Positions 56,916 through 64,000 of a stretch of 64,000 bases of DNA are shown here, in pieces. The notes under the pieces were generated by a model that did not search any database, was not told where the DNA came from, and saw nothing but the letters and a program-made list of their open reading frames with translations. Numbering within the stretch: position 1 is the first letter of the stretch; each line of letters starts with the position of its first letter. The DNA is from Actinoplanes subtropicus. Its GTDB lineage: Bacteria; Actinomycetota; Actinomycetes; Mycobacteriales; Micromonosporaceae. The DNA lies in contig NZ_JOJL01000008.1 in NCBI RefSeq assembly GCF_000721705.1, positions 310,001-374,000 of the forward strand. The letters run 5' to 3'. Position numbers and translations under genes: made by a program.

Positions 56916-57836
56916 CTACAGGCGCGGGAATACGCGCGGTGACATTTCGGTGCCCTCGACGGCGAGCGACGCCGGGCCGACGATCAGCGGGTCGGGGCGG
57001 CCGACCACCTCGTCGTCCTTGTTCTCGTAGTCGAAGCGGCTCAGCACGTGCCGCATCGCCTCCAGCCGGGCCCGCTTCTTGTCGTTGCTCTTCACGACCG
57101 TCCACGGCGCGTCCGCGGTGTCGGTGTAGAAGAACATCGCCTCCTTGGCCTCGGTGTAGTCGCCCCATTTGTCCAGCGAGGCCAGGTCCATCGGGGAGAG
57201 CTTCCACTGTCGGACCGGGTCGACCTGCCGGATCGCGAAGCGGGTGCGCTGCTCACCCTGGGTCACCGAGAACCAGAACTTGACCAGGTGTACGCCGGAG
57301 CGGACCAGCATCCGCTCGAGCTCCGGGGTCTGCCGCATGAACTCGAGATACTCCGCGCGGGTGCAGAAGCCCATCACCCGCTCGACGCCGGCCCGGTTGT
57401 ACCAGGACCGGTCGAACAGCACGATCTCGCCGGCCGCCGGCAGGTGCGCGATGTAGCGCTGGTAGTACCACTGGGTGCTCTCGCGCTCGCTCGGCTTCTC
57501 CAGCGCCACCACCGAGGCGCCGCGCGGGTTCAGGTGCTCCATGAACCGCTTGATCGTGCCGCCCTTGCCGGCCGCGTCCCGCCCCTCGAAGAGCACGACC
57601 ATGCGCTCGCCGGTGCTCTTGCACCAGTTCTGCAGCTTCAGCAGCTCGATCTGGAGCAGGCGTTTGTCGTGGTCGTACTGCTGGCGGGTCATCCGCTCGT
57701 CGTACGGGTAATCCTCGCGCCACGTATCGACGGGGGTGCCGTCCGCGTTGAGCAGCACCGGGTCGTCATCGTCGTCGTCGGCGACCCGATAGCCGCCCAG
57801 CGCCGTGATCGGCCCGGTGTAGGGCTCGGTCGTCAT
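56916..57836 (-). CDS. ppk2: Polyphosphate kinase 2 (~306 aa)
   Basis: Class I PPK2 that transfers phosphate between polyphosphate and nucleoside diphosphates. Walker A is LFEGRDAAGKGGTIKRF and Walker B IVLFDRSWYNRAGVERVMGF; the lid region has TEAKEAMFFYTDTADAPW and the NDKKRARLEAMRHVL block. I chose the ATG encoding MTTEPYTGPITALGGYRV, preceded by GAGAAGGAC; an ATG ten codons upstream is possible. It is minus strand, 59 bp from the CYTH-CHAD gene, another polyphosphate-related protein. Confidence 0.96.
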   Translation of the reverse strand: MTTEPYTGPITALGGYRVADDDDDDPVLLNADGTPVDTWREDYPYDERMTRQQYDHDKRLLQIELLKLQNWCKSTGERMVVLFEGRDAAGKGGTIKRFMEHLNPRGASVVALEKPSERESTQWYYQRYIAHLPAAGEIVLFDRSWYNRAGVERVMGFCTRAEYLEFMRQTPELERMLVRSGVHLVKFWFSVTQGEQRTRFAIRQVDPVRQWKLSPMDLASLDKWGDYTEAKEAMFFYTDTADAPWTVVKSNDKKRARLEAMRHVLSRFDYENKDDEVVGRPDPLIVGPASLAVEGTEMSPRVFPRL

Positions 57837-57895
57837 GTCCTTCTCGTACTCCGCCTCCGCCTGCATAGGAGGTTTCTACCCCGTGCAGATGAACC

Positions 57896-59320
57896 TCAGC
57901 CCAGCCAGCGGCGAAGCTTCTTCTTTCGCGAAGCTTCCACCACAACGGGCAGCCCGGCGTACGTGTCCTTGCCGACCTGCTCCTGCCGCGCCCAGAGCAC
58001 GCCGAACCAGAAGCTGTCCGGCCCGAGCTCGTGCAGCAGCTCCCGGGCGACCACCGAATCCTGGTGCGCGCCGAGCACGTCCTGCAGGTCGGTCAGAGCG
58101 TTGACCAGGGCCTTCCCGCTCTTGCCCGCGCCCGGGGCGAAAACTTCAACGGCATAACGAGCCTTCTTGTACGCCTTCCGCGCGTCATGCAGCTCCGCGT
58201 CGACCCCGTCGGCGAACGCGGTGTCGAGCAGCGCGTCGGCCTTGTGGAGGCTCTTGCGGGCCCGGCCCCGGGCGTCCGGCTCGCCCTTGCCCGGCAGCGC
58301 GGCCAGCTTGTCGACCCGGTCGAGCAGCTTCAGGTAGCGCTCGCTCTCCAGCGCCTTGCCGAGCGCGGCCTGGCCCTCCCGGATCTGGTAGTCGAGGTGC
58401 TCGCGGACCCGGCCGGCGGCGTCGGCGAACTCGGGGCCGGCCTGCTCCACCTCGGCGAGCAGCTTGCCCTTCTGCACCTGGCCGTCGCGCACCTGGCCGA
58501 GCAGGTCGGCGAGCCACTTCAGCTCGTCGCCGACCTCCTCGAAGCCGGGGAACGAGCGCTTGAAGGTCTTCAGGGTGCTGCGCAGCCGCCGGGTGGCCAC
58601 GCGCATCTTGTGTACGGCCTCCGGATCGCTCTGGCGAACACCGGGGTCGAATGCGGTGAGGGCGTCACGCTGTTCTCGCGCGTACACAAAGACGGGGTTT
58701 TTGGTCGGTTTTTCCCGGGGGAGGGCGGAGAGGCGGCCGTTGAGGGCGCGGGCGACCTTGGAGGGGCCGGCGGCCGGGACAGCGCCGGCGCTGAGCAGGC
58801 GGCGCTCGACCGCCTCCAGCAGGCCCGGGTCGCCGTCGACCAGCTCGACCTCGACCTCCTGCCAGCGCTGCGTCTGGCCGCCCGACTCGGCGATCACCGA
58901 ATCCTGCGCGACCAGCGCGAGCGTGTGCCCCTTCGCGTCCCGCAGCGGCGTCTCCACCCGGTGCGTGCGCAGGCGGGCGACCGGCTTGAGCGCCCGGCGC
59001 CGGATGATCGCCCGAACCTGCCCCGTCAGCTCGGCCGGCACCTTGTCGCCGGCACCGTTCAGCGGAAGGCGGTGCTCGGTGCGGCTGCCACCGCTGGCCG
59101 GGGTCTTCAGATGCCAGCCGGCGTCGTCACCGCCCGAGCGCCGGCGCAGCGTCCGGCGGTTCCGCATCAGGGTCAGCTCGTCGGTGTCGAAGTACGTGGC
59201 ATCCAGGTCATGGGTCTTGGCCTCGGCGGCGGCACGGATGCCCGCCGTGCCCGCCAGCGCGGGCAGCACGAAGCCCTCCGGGACGTCGTATTTACGCTCG
59301 GTTTCGCTGGCGATCTCCAT
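57896..59320 (-). CDS. CYTH and CHAD domain protein (474 aa)
   Basis: Begins MEIASETERKYDVPEG with the CYTH ExExK signature (E-T-E-R-K). The N-terminal CYTH triphosphate tunnel (about 1-195) has the expected basic residues (RNRRTLRRRSGGDDAGWHLK). The C-terminal CHAD domain (about 215-470) is helical with conserved His and basic residues (AVHKMRVATRRLRSTLKTF, HDARKAYKKARYAVE). CHAD domains bind polyphosphate and CYTH domains often hydrolyse triphosphates, so the protein likely senses or degrades polyphosphate. It lies directly upstream of ppk2 in the same orientation. Confidence 0.95.
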   Translation of the reverse strand: MEIASETERKYDVPEGFVLPALAGTAGIRAAAEAKTHDLDATYFDTDELTLMRNRRTLRRRSGGDDAGWHLKTPASGGSRTEHRLPLNGAGDKVPAELTGQVRAIIRRRALKPVARLRTHRVETPLRDAKGHTLALVAQDSVIAESGGQTQRWQEVEVELVDGDPGLLEAVERRLLSAGAVPAAGPSKVARALNGRLSALPREKPTKNPVFVYAREQRDALTAFDPGVRQSDPEAVHKMRVATRRLRSTLKTFKRSFPGFEEVGDELKWLADLLGQVRDGQVQKGKLLAEVEQAGPEFADAAGRVREHLDYQIREGQAALGKALESERYLKLLDRVDKLAALPGKGEPDARGRARKSLHKADALLDTAFADGVDAELHDARKAYKKARYAVEVFAPGAGKSGKALVNALTDLQDVLGAHQDSVVARELLHELGPDSFWFGVLWARQEQVGKDTYAGLPVVVEASRKKKLRRWLG

Positions 59321-59439
59321 CTGTTCATGTTGCCCGATCGGAGGCCGCCGACACAGGCCAAACGATTGGCAGGTTGTGCACAGCCCAGTCTCAGCTTCTC
59401 CTGGCACCGTTGAGGGCCGGTCTCGCAGGAGGTGTTTCC

Positions 59440-59604
59440 ATGGAGAAGCCCGAAACGAAGCGGGTCTCGCTCGCCGGGCTTGGCCTGCTCAGCGCGGGAG
59501 CGGTGCTCGGCATCGCGCTCGCGACCCCGGCCTCGGCCGCCTCGGCGGACAGCCCGCGCCCGCCGAAACCCCCCGCCTCGCCGGTCGTCGGGAAAGACGC
59601 CTAG
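59440..59604 (+). CDS. Small secreted peptide (54 aa)
   Basis: ATG with a perfect CAGGAGGTG ribosome site 7 bp upstream. The product is MEKPETKRVSLAGLGLLSAG followed by a hydrophobic signal-like stretch and ATPASAAS, then a short Pro-rich tail. It is either a small exported peptide or a short membrane-anchored one. No family recognised. It is convergent with the next gene, 12 bp away. Confidence 0.6.
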   Translation: MEKPETKRVSLAGLGLLSAGAVLGIALATPASAASADSPRPPKPPASPVVGKDA

Positions 59605-59616
59605 CGACAGGTCCGG

Positions 59617-59937
59617 CTAGCGGTAGGTTCCGCGGCTGCGCAGGTAGAGCGCCCGCGAGTAGTTGGCGGTGGCCGCGCCGAAATACATGGTCGCCAGCCC
59701 GACGTGGAAGCTGTTGTCGGTCAGCGCGTTCTTCGAATTGGCCGACTCCGCCCACCGGATCTCCGCATCCGAGGCACTGATCCCGCGGCGCTCACAGCGC
59801 AGCCGGTTCATCTCCTTGCCGAGCTTCCAGGTCTCGAGCGCGGCCTCGGCCTGGCGCATCATCGTGCGCGCCTGATCGGAGAGCGACTCGGCGAGAGCCC
59901 AGGCGGCCCGCTCCTCCTCGCTGTTGAAGGCTGACAT
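59617..59937 (-). CDS. Hypothetical helical protein (106 aa)
   Basis: ATG with GGGAGGTG upstream gives MSAFNSEEERAAWALAESLS. The protein is helical and soluble, with RTMMRQAEAALETWKLGKEM and, near the end, HVGLATMYFGAATANYSRAL. No domain recognised. The good ribosome site supports it as a real gene. Confidence 0.65.
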   Translation of the reverse strand: MSAFNSEEERAAWALAESLSDQARTMMRQAEAALETWKLGKEMNRLRCERRGISASDAEIRWAESANSKNALTDNSFHVGLATMYFGAATANYSRALYLRSRGTYR

Positions 59938-60029
59938 GCTGCACCTCCCGGCTGGCATCGCGTCAATCCCAGTGTGCGGATCATGTCGGCCCATGTCGAT
60001 CTTTTTCCACCCCAGGCGTGAAATACGGC

Positions 60030-60239
60030 CTATTCCACCGCTAACTGTTTGCGCCTGTCGTCGAACCGTCCGCGCATCGCCGCCAGGTCGGCCAGCGACC
60101 GGTCGTAGAGGTCGAAATCGGCGTCTGTAATGCGCCGGATGCCGTGGGCGCTCACGGCATAGCCGCCCGCGAGTGCGAAGCCGTAGACGCCGGCCGCTTG
60201 GAGCGCTACTCGGGCGATCTCGGCGTGGCGCGGTTCCAT
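60030..60239 (-). pseudogene. Internally deleted AbiEii-type nucleotidyltransferase (69 aa)
   Basis: The ATG overlaps the stop of the upstream gene (TGATG). The first 33 residues (MEPRHAEIARVALQAAGVYG, LAGGYAVSAHG) match the start of AbiEii/MNT-type nucleotidyltransferases. The next residues should carry the catalytic DxD loop, but instead the sequence jumps to RRITDADFDLYDRSLADLAA, a stretch that resembles the C-terminus of the same family. About 150-200 internal residues seem to be missing. The remaining frame is open but cannot form the active site, so the toxin function is probably lost. Confidence 0.65.
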
Positions 60240-60586
60240 CAAGCCGCCGAGTGGCTGCGGCGAGCGGCCAGTTCGGGGAAGCGGTCCTCCCATTGCTCGC
60301 GAACGGCGAGCGGAAGCCACATATCGGCCCAGAGTTCGACCAGCGTGGCGCGGTCGAGGTAGGCGGTTAGATCGGTGGGCGCCGCCGCCTCGTTGATCAC
60401 CGAGCGGTACATGTCCACGATGCGGCCGGGCTGATCCAGGTCATATCGCGGGTTACCGGACCGCTTGAGGTGTCCCGGCAGAGTGACGACGCCCGACACG
60501 GGGCCCGACAGAAGATCGAGGCGGTCGGGCACGACGACGGGTTTCGCATAGCCACGTCGCCGCGGCGGCGTCCGATCCGTGGTCAT
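60239..60586 (-). CDS. Small protein paired with an AbiEii-type gene, possible antitoxin (115 aa)
   Basis: ATG start (MTTDRTPPRRRGYAKPVVVP). Features include LDLLSGPVSGVVTLPGHLKR and ATLVELWADMWLPLAVREQW. It is coupled to the damaged nucleotidyltransferase gene through a TGATG overlap. In actinomycetes such small proteins commonly precede AbiEii-type nucleotidyltransferases and are considered their partners or antitoxins. The DNA-binding fold is not obvious from the sequence. Confidence 0.7.
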   Translation of the reverse strand: MTTDRTPPRRRGYAKPVVVPDRLDLLSGPVSGVVTLPGHLKRSGNPRYDLDQPGRIVDMYRSVINEAAAPTDLTAYLDRATLVELWADMWLPLAVREQWEDRFPELAARRSHSAA

Positions 60587-60610
60587 CGTGCCCTTTCACC
60601 GCCGCTGACC

Positions 60611-61273
60611 TTACTCGGCGACGCGGGCGACGCCGACCGGACAGGTCAGGCCGTTCGGGCCGTGGTTGCAGTAGCCGTACGGGTTCTTCGAGTCCGACAG
60701 GTACTGCTGGTGGTAGTCCTCCGCGTAGAAGAACTGGGTCAGGGGCTTGATCTCGGTGGTGATCTCGCCGTGGCGGGCCTTGGTGACCACCGGCTGGAAG
60801 GCCTCGCGGGACGCGTTGGCGATGCTCAGCTGCTCGTCGGTGGTGGTGTAGATCGCCGAGCGGTACTGGGTGCCCACATCGTTGCCCTGGCGCATGCCCT
60901 GGGTCGGGTCGTGGTTCTCCCAGAAGGCCTTCAGCAGGTCCGCGTACGCGATCTTCTTGGGGTCGTACACGACCTGGACCACCTCGGCGTGCCCGGTCGA
61001 GCCGGAGCAGGCCTCCTCGTACGTCGGGTTCCTGGTGAATCCGCCGGCGTAACCGGCGGCGGTCGAGTACACGCCCGGGAGGCGCCAGAAGATGCGCTCC
61101 GCTCCCCAGAAACAGCCCATGCCGAAGACCGCGACCTCGAGCCCGTCGGGCCACGGGCCCCTCATCGGGGTGCCGAGGACGACGTGCTTGTCGGCGACCG
61201 GCATCTCCAGCGGGCGGCCGGGCAGAGCCTGGTCGGGGGTGGGCAGTTCGAGCTTCTTGTGCCGCAGGAACAC
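60611..61273 (-). CDS. msrA: Peptide methionine sulfoxide reductase MsrA (220 aa)
   Basis: I start at GTG ([15 protein letters not shown]) because GGGAG lies at suitable distance; an ATG five codons earlier is possible. The catalytic Cys is in [14 protein letters not shown], followed by [25 protein letters not shown] and the C-terminal Cys pair regions ([13 protein letters not shown]) that recycle the enzyme. It reduces methionine-S-sulfoxide in proteins. It is 48 bp from the HIT gene, both minus. Confidence 0.96.
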   Translation of the reverse strand: MFLRHKKLELPTPDQALPGRPLEMPVADKHVVLGTPMRGPWPDGLEVAVFGMGCFWGAERIFWRLPGVYSTAAGYAGGFTRNPTYEEACSGSTGHAEVVQVVYDPKKIAYADLLKAFWENHDPTQGMRQGNDVGTQYRSAIYTTTDEQLSIANASREAFQPVVTKARHGEITTEIKPLTQFFYAEDYHQQYLSDSKNPYGYCNHGPNGLTCPVGVARVAE

Positions 61274-61321
61274 GGTCACTCCCTTCATCCGGTTTCTGCA
61301 ACGCCGGAGGTAAGGTCGCCC

Positions 61322-61735
61322 TTACCCGAGTTCGGAGGCGATTTTCGCGGCGTAGTCGGCGGCCTCGTCGTCGCTCGCATACCGGGTTCGCGGCCAGAAG
61401 AAGCCCTTCAGGCCATCCCCTTTTGTCCGCGGCACGACATGCGTATGCAAATGCGGCACCGATTGCGAAACGATATTGTTTATCGCGACAAAGGTGCCGG
61501 TTGATCCCAGCGCCGCCGGCACCGCCGCGGCGACCCGCTGCACAAGTCCGAAATATCCTGGCAGATCGGCGGAGGGTAAATCGGGCAACGTCACCACGTG
61601 CTGCCGCGGAACGACCAGCACGTGCCCCTTGAACACCGGCCGCGTGTCGAGGAAGCCGACACCCGAAGGAACGTCGACGACCTTGAACGCGGGCACCGAC
61701 CCCGCCACGATCGCACAGAACACGCAGTCCGCCAC
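61322..61735 (-). CDS. HIT-family nucleotide-binding hydrolase (137 aa)
   Basis: GTG start (MADCVFCAIVAGSVPAFKVV) with CxxC near the N-terminus. The histidine triad is VPHLHTHVVPR and the conserved GHVLVVPRQHV strand precedes it. HIT proteins hydrolyse nucleotide phosphoramidates or dinucleotides. It is divergent from metB, 23 bp away, so the two promoters must overlap the neighbouring genes. Confidence 0.95.
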   Translation of the reverse strand: MADCVFCAIVAGSVPAFKVVDVPSGVGFLDTRPVFKGHVLVVPRQHVVTLPDLPSADLPGYFGLVQRVAAAVPAALGSTGTFVAINNIVSQSVPHLHTHVVPRTKGDGLKGFFWPRTRYASDDEAADYAAKIASELG

Positions 61736-61758
61736 CAGCTGAGACTAGCCTTGCGCGC

Positions 61759-62910
61759 ATGACGGCTAACAGCTACGGCTTCGACACCCTCGCCATCCAC
61801 GCCGGTCAGGAACCGGACCCGCGGACCGGCGCGGTGGTGCCGCCGATCTACCAGACCAGCACCTACGCCCAGGATGCCGTCGGCGCGCCCCGGCTCGGTT
61901 ACGAATACTCCCGCTCCGGCAACCCGACCCGCGACGCGCTGCAGGAGTGCCTGGCGGCGATCGAGGGTGGCCGCCGCGGCCTGGCCTTCGCGAGCGGCCT
62001 CGCGGCCGAGGACACGCTGCTGCGGGCCGTCTGCCGGCCCGGCGATCACGTGGTCATCCCGGGCGACGCGTACGGTGGCACCTTCCGTCTTTTCTCGAAG
62101 GTGGCCGAGAACTGGGGTCTGGACTGGACGGCCGTCCCGCTCGACGACCCGGACGAGGTGCGGGCCGCGTTCCGCCCCGGGCACACCCGGCTGATCTGGG
62201 CGGAGACCCCGACGAACCCGCTGCTCAACATCGCCGACATCGGGGCGCTGGGCGCGCTCGCCCACGAGTACGACGCGATGCTGGTCGTCGACAACACCTT
62301 CGCCTCGCCGTACCTGCAGCAGCCGATCGCGCTGGGCGCCGACGTCGTCGTGCACTCGACCACCAAGTACCTGGGTGGACATTCGGACGTGGTGGGCGGC
62401 GCGCTGGTCACCGCCACCGACGACCTGGGCGACATGCTGGCGTTCCACCAGAACGCGATGGGCGCGGTCAACGGGCCGTTCGACGCGTGGCTGACGCTGC
62501 GGGGCATCAAGACCCTCGGCGTACGCATGGATCGGCATTGCGACAACGCGGAGCGAATCGTCGGATATCTGAGCGAGCACCCCGCCGTGGCGAGCGTCCT
62601 CTATCCGGGGCTGGAGTCGCACCCGGGACACGAGACGGCCGCCAAGCAGATGCGCCGGTTCGGTGGCATGGTCTCGTTCCGCGCGGCCGGCGGTCCCGAC
62701 GCGGCGATCGAGATCTGCAACCGGGCGAAACTGTTCGTGCTGGCCGAGTCGCTCGGCGGAGTCGAATCGCTGATCGAGCACCCGGGACAGATGACACACC
62801 TGTCGGCTGCGGGCTCACCGCTTGAAGTCCCCGCCGATCTCGTGCGACTGTCTGTCGGCATCGAAAGCGTTGACGATCTGCTCGCCGACCTCGAGCAGGC
62901 ACTCGGCTGA
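61759..62910 (+). CDS. metB: Cystathionine gamma-synthase (383 aa)
   Basis: ATG start (MTANSYGFDTLAIHAGQEP). PLP-dependent Cys/Met metabolism enzyme: the PLP Lys is in VVHSTTKYLGGHSDVVGG, with Tyr/Arg in GYEYSRSGNPTRDALQ and the Asp in MLVVDNTFASPYL. The C-terminal SLGGVESLIEHPGQMTH and VRLSVGIESVDDLLADL blocks are typical. It joins an activated homoserine and cysteine into cystathionine, or acts as a gamma-lyase; sequence alone does not separate these cleanly. With cbs it covers transsulfuration. Confidence 0.93.
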   Translation: MTANSYGFDTLAIHAGQEPDPRTGAVVPPIYQTSTYAQDAVGAPRLGYEYSRSGNPTRDALQECLAAIEGGRRGLAFASGLAAEDTLLRAVCRPGDHVVIPGDAYGGTFRLFSKVAENWGLDWTAVPLDDPDEVRAAFRPGHTRLIWAETPTNPLLNIADIGALGALAHEYDAMLVVDNTFASPYLQQPIALGADVVVHSTTKYLGGHSDVVGGALVTATDDLGDMLAFHQNAMGAVNGPFDAWLTLRGIKTLGVRMDRHCDNAERIVGYLSEHPAVASVLYPGLESHPGHETAAKQMRRFGGMVSFRAAGGPDAAIEICNRAKLFVLAESLGGVESLIEHPGQMTHLSAAGSPLEVPADLVRLSVGIESVDDLLADLEQALG

Positions 62911-62934
62911 CCCTTCACATACACGGAGCTTGGG

Positions 62935-64000
62935 ATGTCGGACGGCACTAGCTGGGTGGGCGCCACCGCGAAGCAGATCTCCCGGGCGGTACGGCGCGGG
63001 GACGTGTCGGCCACCCAGGTCGTCGCCGACACGCTCGAGCAGATCGCGATCTCCGACCCGTCGCTGGACGCGTTCCGGGTGATCCGCGGCGGCGAGGCGA
63101 TCACCGAGGCGGAGAAGGTCGACGACCAGGAGGACCTGGCCAACCTTCCGCTCGCCGGGGTGCCGGTCGCGGTGAAGGAGAACACCGCCGTGGCCGGCCT
63201 GCCCACCTGGAACGGCTCGGCCGGGGCCCGCCTGCCGGTCGCCGAGGAGGACCACGAGGTGGTCCGCCGGCTGCGCGGGGCGGGCGCGATCGTGGTCGGG
63301 GTGACCCGGATGCCCGAGATGGGGCTCTGGGGGGTCACCGACGACGAGGACGCGCCGACCCGCAACCCTTGGGACCGCGACCGTACGCCGGGCGGCTCCT
63401 CCGGCGGCTCGGCCGCGGCGGTGGCGGCCGGCCTGGTGCCGATCGCCCAGGGCAACGACGGTCTCGGCTCGATCCGCATCCCGGCGGCCTGCTGCGGGCT
63501 GGTCGGCCTGAAGCCGGGCCGCGGCGTGATCCCGGCCGAGCTGGGCACCAACGACTGGTTCGGCTTCGCCGAGAACGGGGTGCTCACCACCACGGTGGCC
63601 GACGCGGCGCTGGGCTTCGCGGTGCTGGCCGGCCGCGATCCGGTGAAGCTGGTCGAACCCGGCAAGCTGCGGATCGGCGTCTCGACCAGGTCGCCGGTGG
63701 CGGGCGTACGCCTGGACGAGCCGAACCGCGGTGCGGTGGCCACGGCCGCGAAGCTGCTGACCCAGGCCGGCCACGACACGCTCAAGGCCGAGCCGCGCTA
63801 TCCGACCGTGCTCGGCCTGCGGGTGCTGGCCACCTGGTTCGCCGCCGCCTACCGGGAGTCGCAGGGCCTGGACGTCAGCCGGCTCCAGCCGCGCACCCGG
63901 CAGCACATCCGGCTCGGCAAGTGGACCTCGCGGACCGGCCTGGTCAAGCAGGAGCACCGGGACGCCTGGCGGGAGATGTCGATCAAGTTCTTCGCCGACC
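62935..64000 (+). CDS. Amidase-signature enzyme, 3' truncated by window end (>355 aa)
   Basis: ATG start (MSDGTSWVGATAKQISRAV), 24 bp after metB and likely co-transcribed. The Ser-cisSer-Lys triad is visible: Lys in GVPVAVKENTAVAG, cis-Ser in TPGGSSGGSAAAV and nucleophile Ser in GLGSIRIPAACCG. The frame runs to the window edge without a stop. The family hydrolyses amides; the substrate is unknown. Confidence 0.93.
   Translation, partial: MSDGTSWVGATAKQISRAVRRGDVSATQVVADTLEQIAISDPSLDAFRVIRGGEAITEAEKVDDQEDLANLPLAGVPVAVKENTAVAGLPTWNGSAGARLPVAEEDHEVVRRLRGAGAIVVGVTRMPEMGLWGVTDDEDAPTRNPWDRDRTPGGSSGGSAAAVAAGLVPIAQGNDGLGSIRIPAACCGLVGLKPGRGVIPAELGTNDWFGFAENGVLTTTVADAALGFAVLAGRDPVKLVEPGKLRIGVSTRSPVAGVRLDEPNRGAVATAAKLLTQAGHDTLKAEPRYPTVLGLRVLATWFAAAYRESQGLDVSRLQPRTRQHIRLGKWTSRTGLVKQEHRDAWREMSIKFFAD

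Noticed and set aside
61736..61758. Riboswitch (SAM type) ahead of metB
   Set aside because: Only 23 bp separate metB from the divergent HIT gene, too short for a riboswitch.

Overview
The window is GC-rich throughout, uses many GTG starts and 4-bp ATGA/GTGA overlaps, and carries secreted carbohydrate-active enzymes with CBM2/CBM13 modules, a LAL regulator, an AfsR-type NB-ARC protein and a giant LamG/RHS pair. This points to a filamentous actinomycete, most likely of the Micromonosporaceae (Actinoplanes-like). That placement is inferred from gene content; no rRNA gene is present.

Layout. (1) 2-10687, plus strand: a tightly overlapped operon. It begins with the 3' end of an unrecognised gene, then two proteins of the BREX-associated DUF2791 ATPase family (one without a Walker A motif), then a four-gene cassette ordered like Wadjet: kleisin-like, winged-helix MukE-like, 1475-aa SMC-like ATPase, Toprim protein. 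It looks like anti-plasmid or anti-phage defence and is the best candidate for an undescribed composite system. (2) 10851-16389, minus strand: a xylan/arabinoxylan degradation cluster (GH62-CBM13, GH30-CBM2, a decayed GH43-CBM2 remnant, CBM2-GH43) headed by a perfect CelR/CebR-type operator. (3) 16653-24575: LAL regulator, small secreted ricin-type lectin, glgX, a serine beta-lactamase-fold hydrolase and a divergent two-HTH regulator. (4) 24644-38150: a 2051-aa secreted LamG/DNRLRE protein with an embedded SGNH domain that has lost its catalytic residues, divergent from a 2212-aa secreted RHS protein with a novel-looking C-terminal tip, followed by a candidate immunity gene. (5) 38250-50025: lipoprotein, DUF574 methyltransferase, bifunctional penicillin-binding protein, Bax-inhibitor-1 protein, thiolase, two SGNH hydrolases, DUF1232 protein and cystathionine beta-synthase. 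(6) 50268-62910 and on: HtrA-like protease, orphan NB-ARC ATPase, GNAT, DHFR-like reductase and ECF sigma factor divergent around a large palindrome, PPOX-fold protein, RNase Z, PPK2, CYTH-CHAD protein, an AbiE-type pair with a damaged toxin gene, MsrA, HIT protein, cystathionine gamma-synthase and the start of an amidase.

How genes work together. cbs and metB are the two transsulfuration enzymes. PPK2 and the CHAD/CYTH protein both concern polyphosphate or triphosphate. The secreted glycosidases together strip arabinose, cut glucuronoxylan and finish oligosaccharides. GlgX debranches internal glycogen.

Intergenic DNA is unusually structured: four ~48-bp tandem repeats and a 101-bp nested palindrome (44529-44795), an 18-bp minisatellite apparently grown from the thiolase 3' end (44863-44970), a 22-bp tandem array with inverted copies (50039-50260), and several long inverted repeats at divergent promoters. 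No tRNA, rRNA, insertion sequence or CRISPR array was recognised.
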